From Mesotaenium endlicherianum (taxonomy: Eukaryota; Streptophyta; Zygnematophyceae; Zygnematales; Mesotaeniaceae), in assembly GCA_009602735.1 (NCBI GenBank), contig WELA01010214.1, positions 217,196-244,695 of the forward strand: 27,500 nucleotides of DNA, given 5' to 3'. A program made the position numbers and the translations under genes. How positions within the stretch are numbered: position 1 is the first letter of the stretch; each line of letters begins with the position of its first letter. Of this stretch, positions 26,971 to 27,500 are shown one piece after another. The notes beneath the pieces were generated by a model. It worked only from the letters and a program-made list of their open reading frames with translations, was not told where the DNA came from and searched no databases.

Positions 26971-27500
26971 CCAGAGCAGGCCCCAGGATTCGACAAAATC
27001 CTCGGATTTCGGCAACACCTTGGCAGTGAATATTTGGATTTCATCCGACACCCGACTTAAAATGAAGGGTTTTAAGAGGCATCCTCGTGCCGGTCAAAAA
27101 CATCCAAAATATACCATTTCACGAAAAGATAAATTAAGTACAATTGTACTTATAGCAGAGGGCGGCAAAGGTCTTCAATAGACTTTTTGATAACATAAGC
27201 TTAAATCTTCAAGCTCACGCGTGTTAAATCATTTGAAGGTCTTTGATATTTCCTCCATACAAAATAATATTTATTTTTGCTTTCGTAGTGTAAGTTAAAT
27301 CTTATAACATTCATCTTCACCACAAATTCTATTATTTGCATAAATCTCTTAAGGAATTATTACGAACAATAAGATGGTAAATGAGACACAAACAATACAA
27401 ATCAAGCGCATGGTGCTGCCATACATAAACAACAAAACAAGCAGTAGAGAAAGAATGTAAAATTAATTTGCAAAAAATAAATGTCTACAAAGTCACAGTC
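26971..27500. mobile_element. hAT-like transposon copy B, end segment (runs off the window)
   Basis: Begins CCAGAGCAGGCCCCAGGA like copy A (15965) and follows it through to the window end, with small indels (for example TTAAATCATTTGAAGG near 27224-27239 is absent from copy A). The same orientation as copy A predicts a transposase segment on the minus strand just right of the window. Confidence 0.78.

Overview
The window is nuclear eukaryotic DNA. A spliced GC-rich host gene with GT-AG introns is followed by AT-rich sequence packed with nested transposable elements. Both LTR retrotransposons are chromodomain-bearing Ty3/gypsy elements whose primer-binding site resembles the plant initiator tRNA-Met type. 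The best guess is the green lineage, perhaps a large-genome charophyte alga such as Chara. That guess rests on element type and composition only, and no marker gene settles it.

Layout. At 1-2.9 kb lie microsatellites and the last three exons of a plus-strand gene encoding an EGF-like domain, one transmembrane helix and a cytoplasmic tail; its earlier exons are left of the window. At 2.9-7.15 kb is AT-rich intergenic DNA with a strong hairpin and no recognisable gene. At 7154-15770 is a decayed Ty3/gypsy chromovirus (element 1): 716/717-bp LTRs about 95% identical, target duplication AAGAG. Its gag-pol is broken by stops, frameshifts and lost catalytic residues, and an extra ORF (ORF3, 13313-14968) lies between the chromodomain and the 3' LTR. 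At 15965-16191 is the start of a hAT-like DNA transposon copy. At 16192-22871 is a young, apparently intact Ty3/gypsy chromovirus (element 2) inserted in that hAT copy: 503-bp LTRs with 7 differences, target duplication TCATG. Its pol is reached by what looks like a canonical -1 ribosomal frameshift. At 22877-23811 the hAT copy resumes and carries the transposase C-terminus on the minus strand. At 23816-25928 is a piggyBac-like element with TTAA duplications and matching palindromic ends, inserted in the hAT transposase gene; it seems to lack the middle of its transposase. From 26971 to the right edge is a second copy of the hAT end, in the same orientation as the first.

How it fits together. 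The order of events can be read from the nesting. The hAT copy came first, then element 2 and the piggyBac-like element landed in it. Element 1 lies just left of the hAT copy and is older than element 2 by LTR divergence. Element 2 has every expected enzymatic motif (protease, RT, RNase H, HHCC/DDE integrase, chromodomain) and is the only element here that looks potentially autonomous. The most unusual items are ORF3 of element 1 with its PPT-like repeats and hairpins, the frameshift signal of element 2, and the piggyBac-like element with paired palindromes at its ends.
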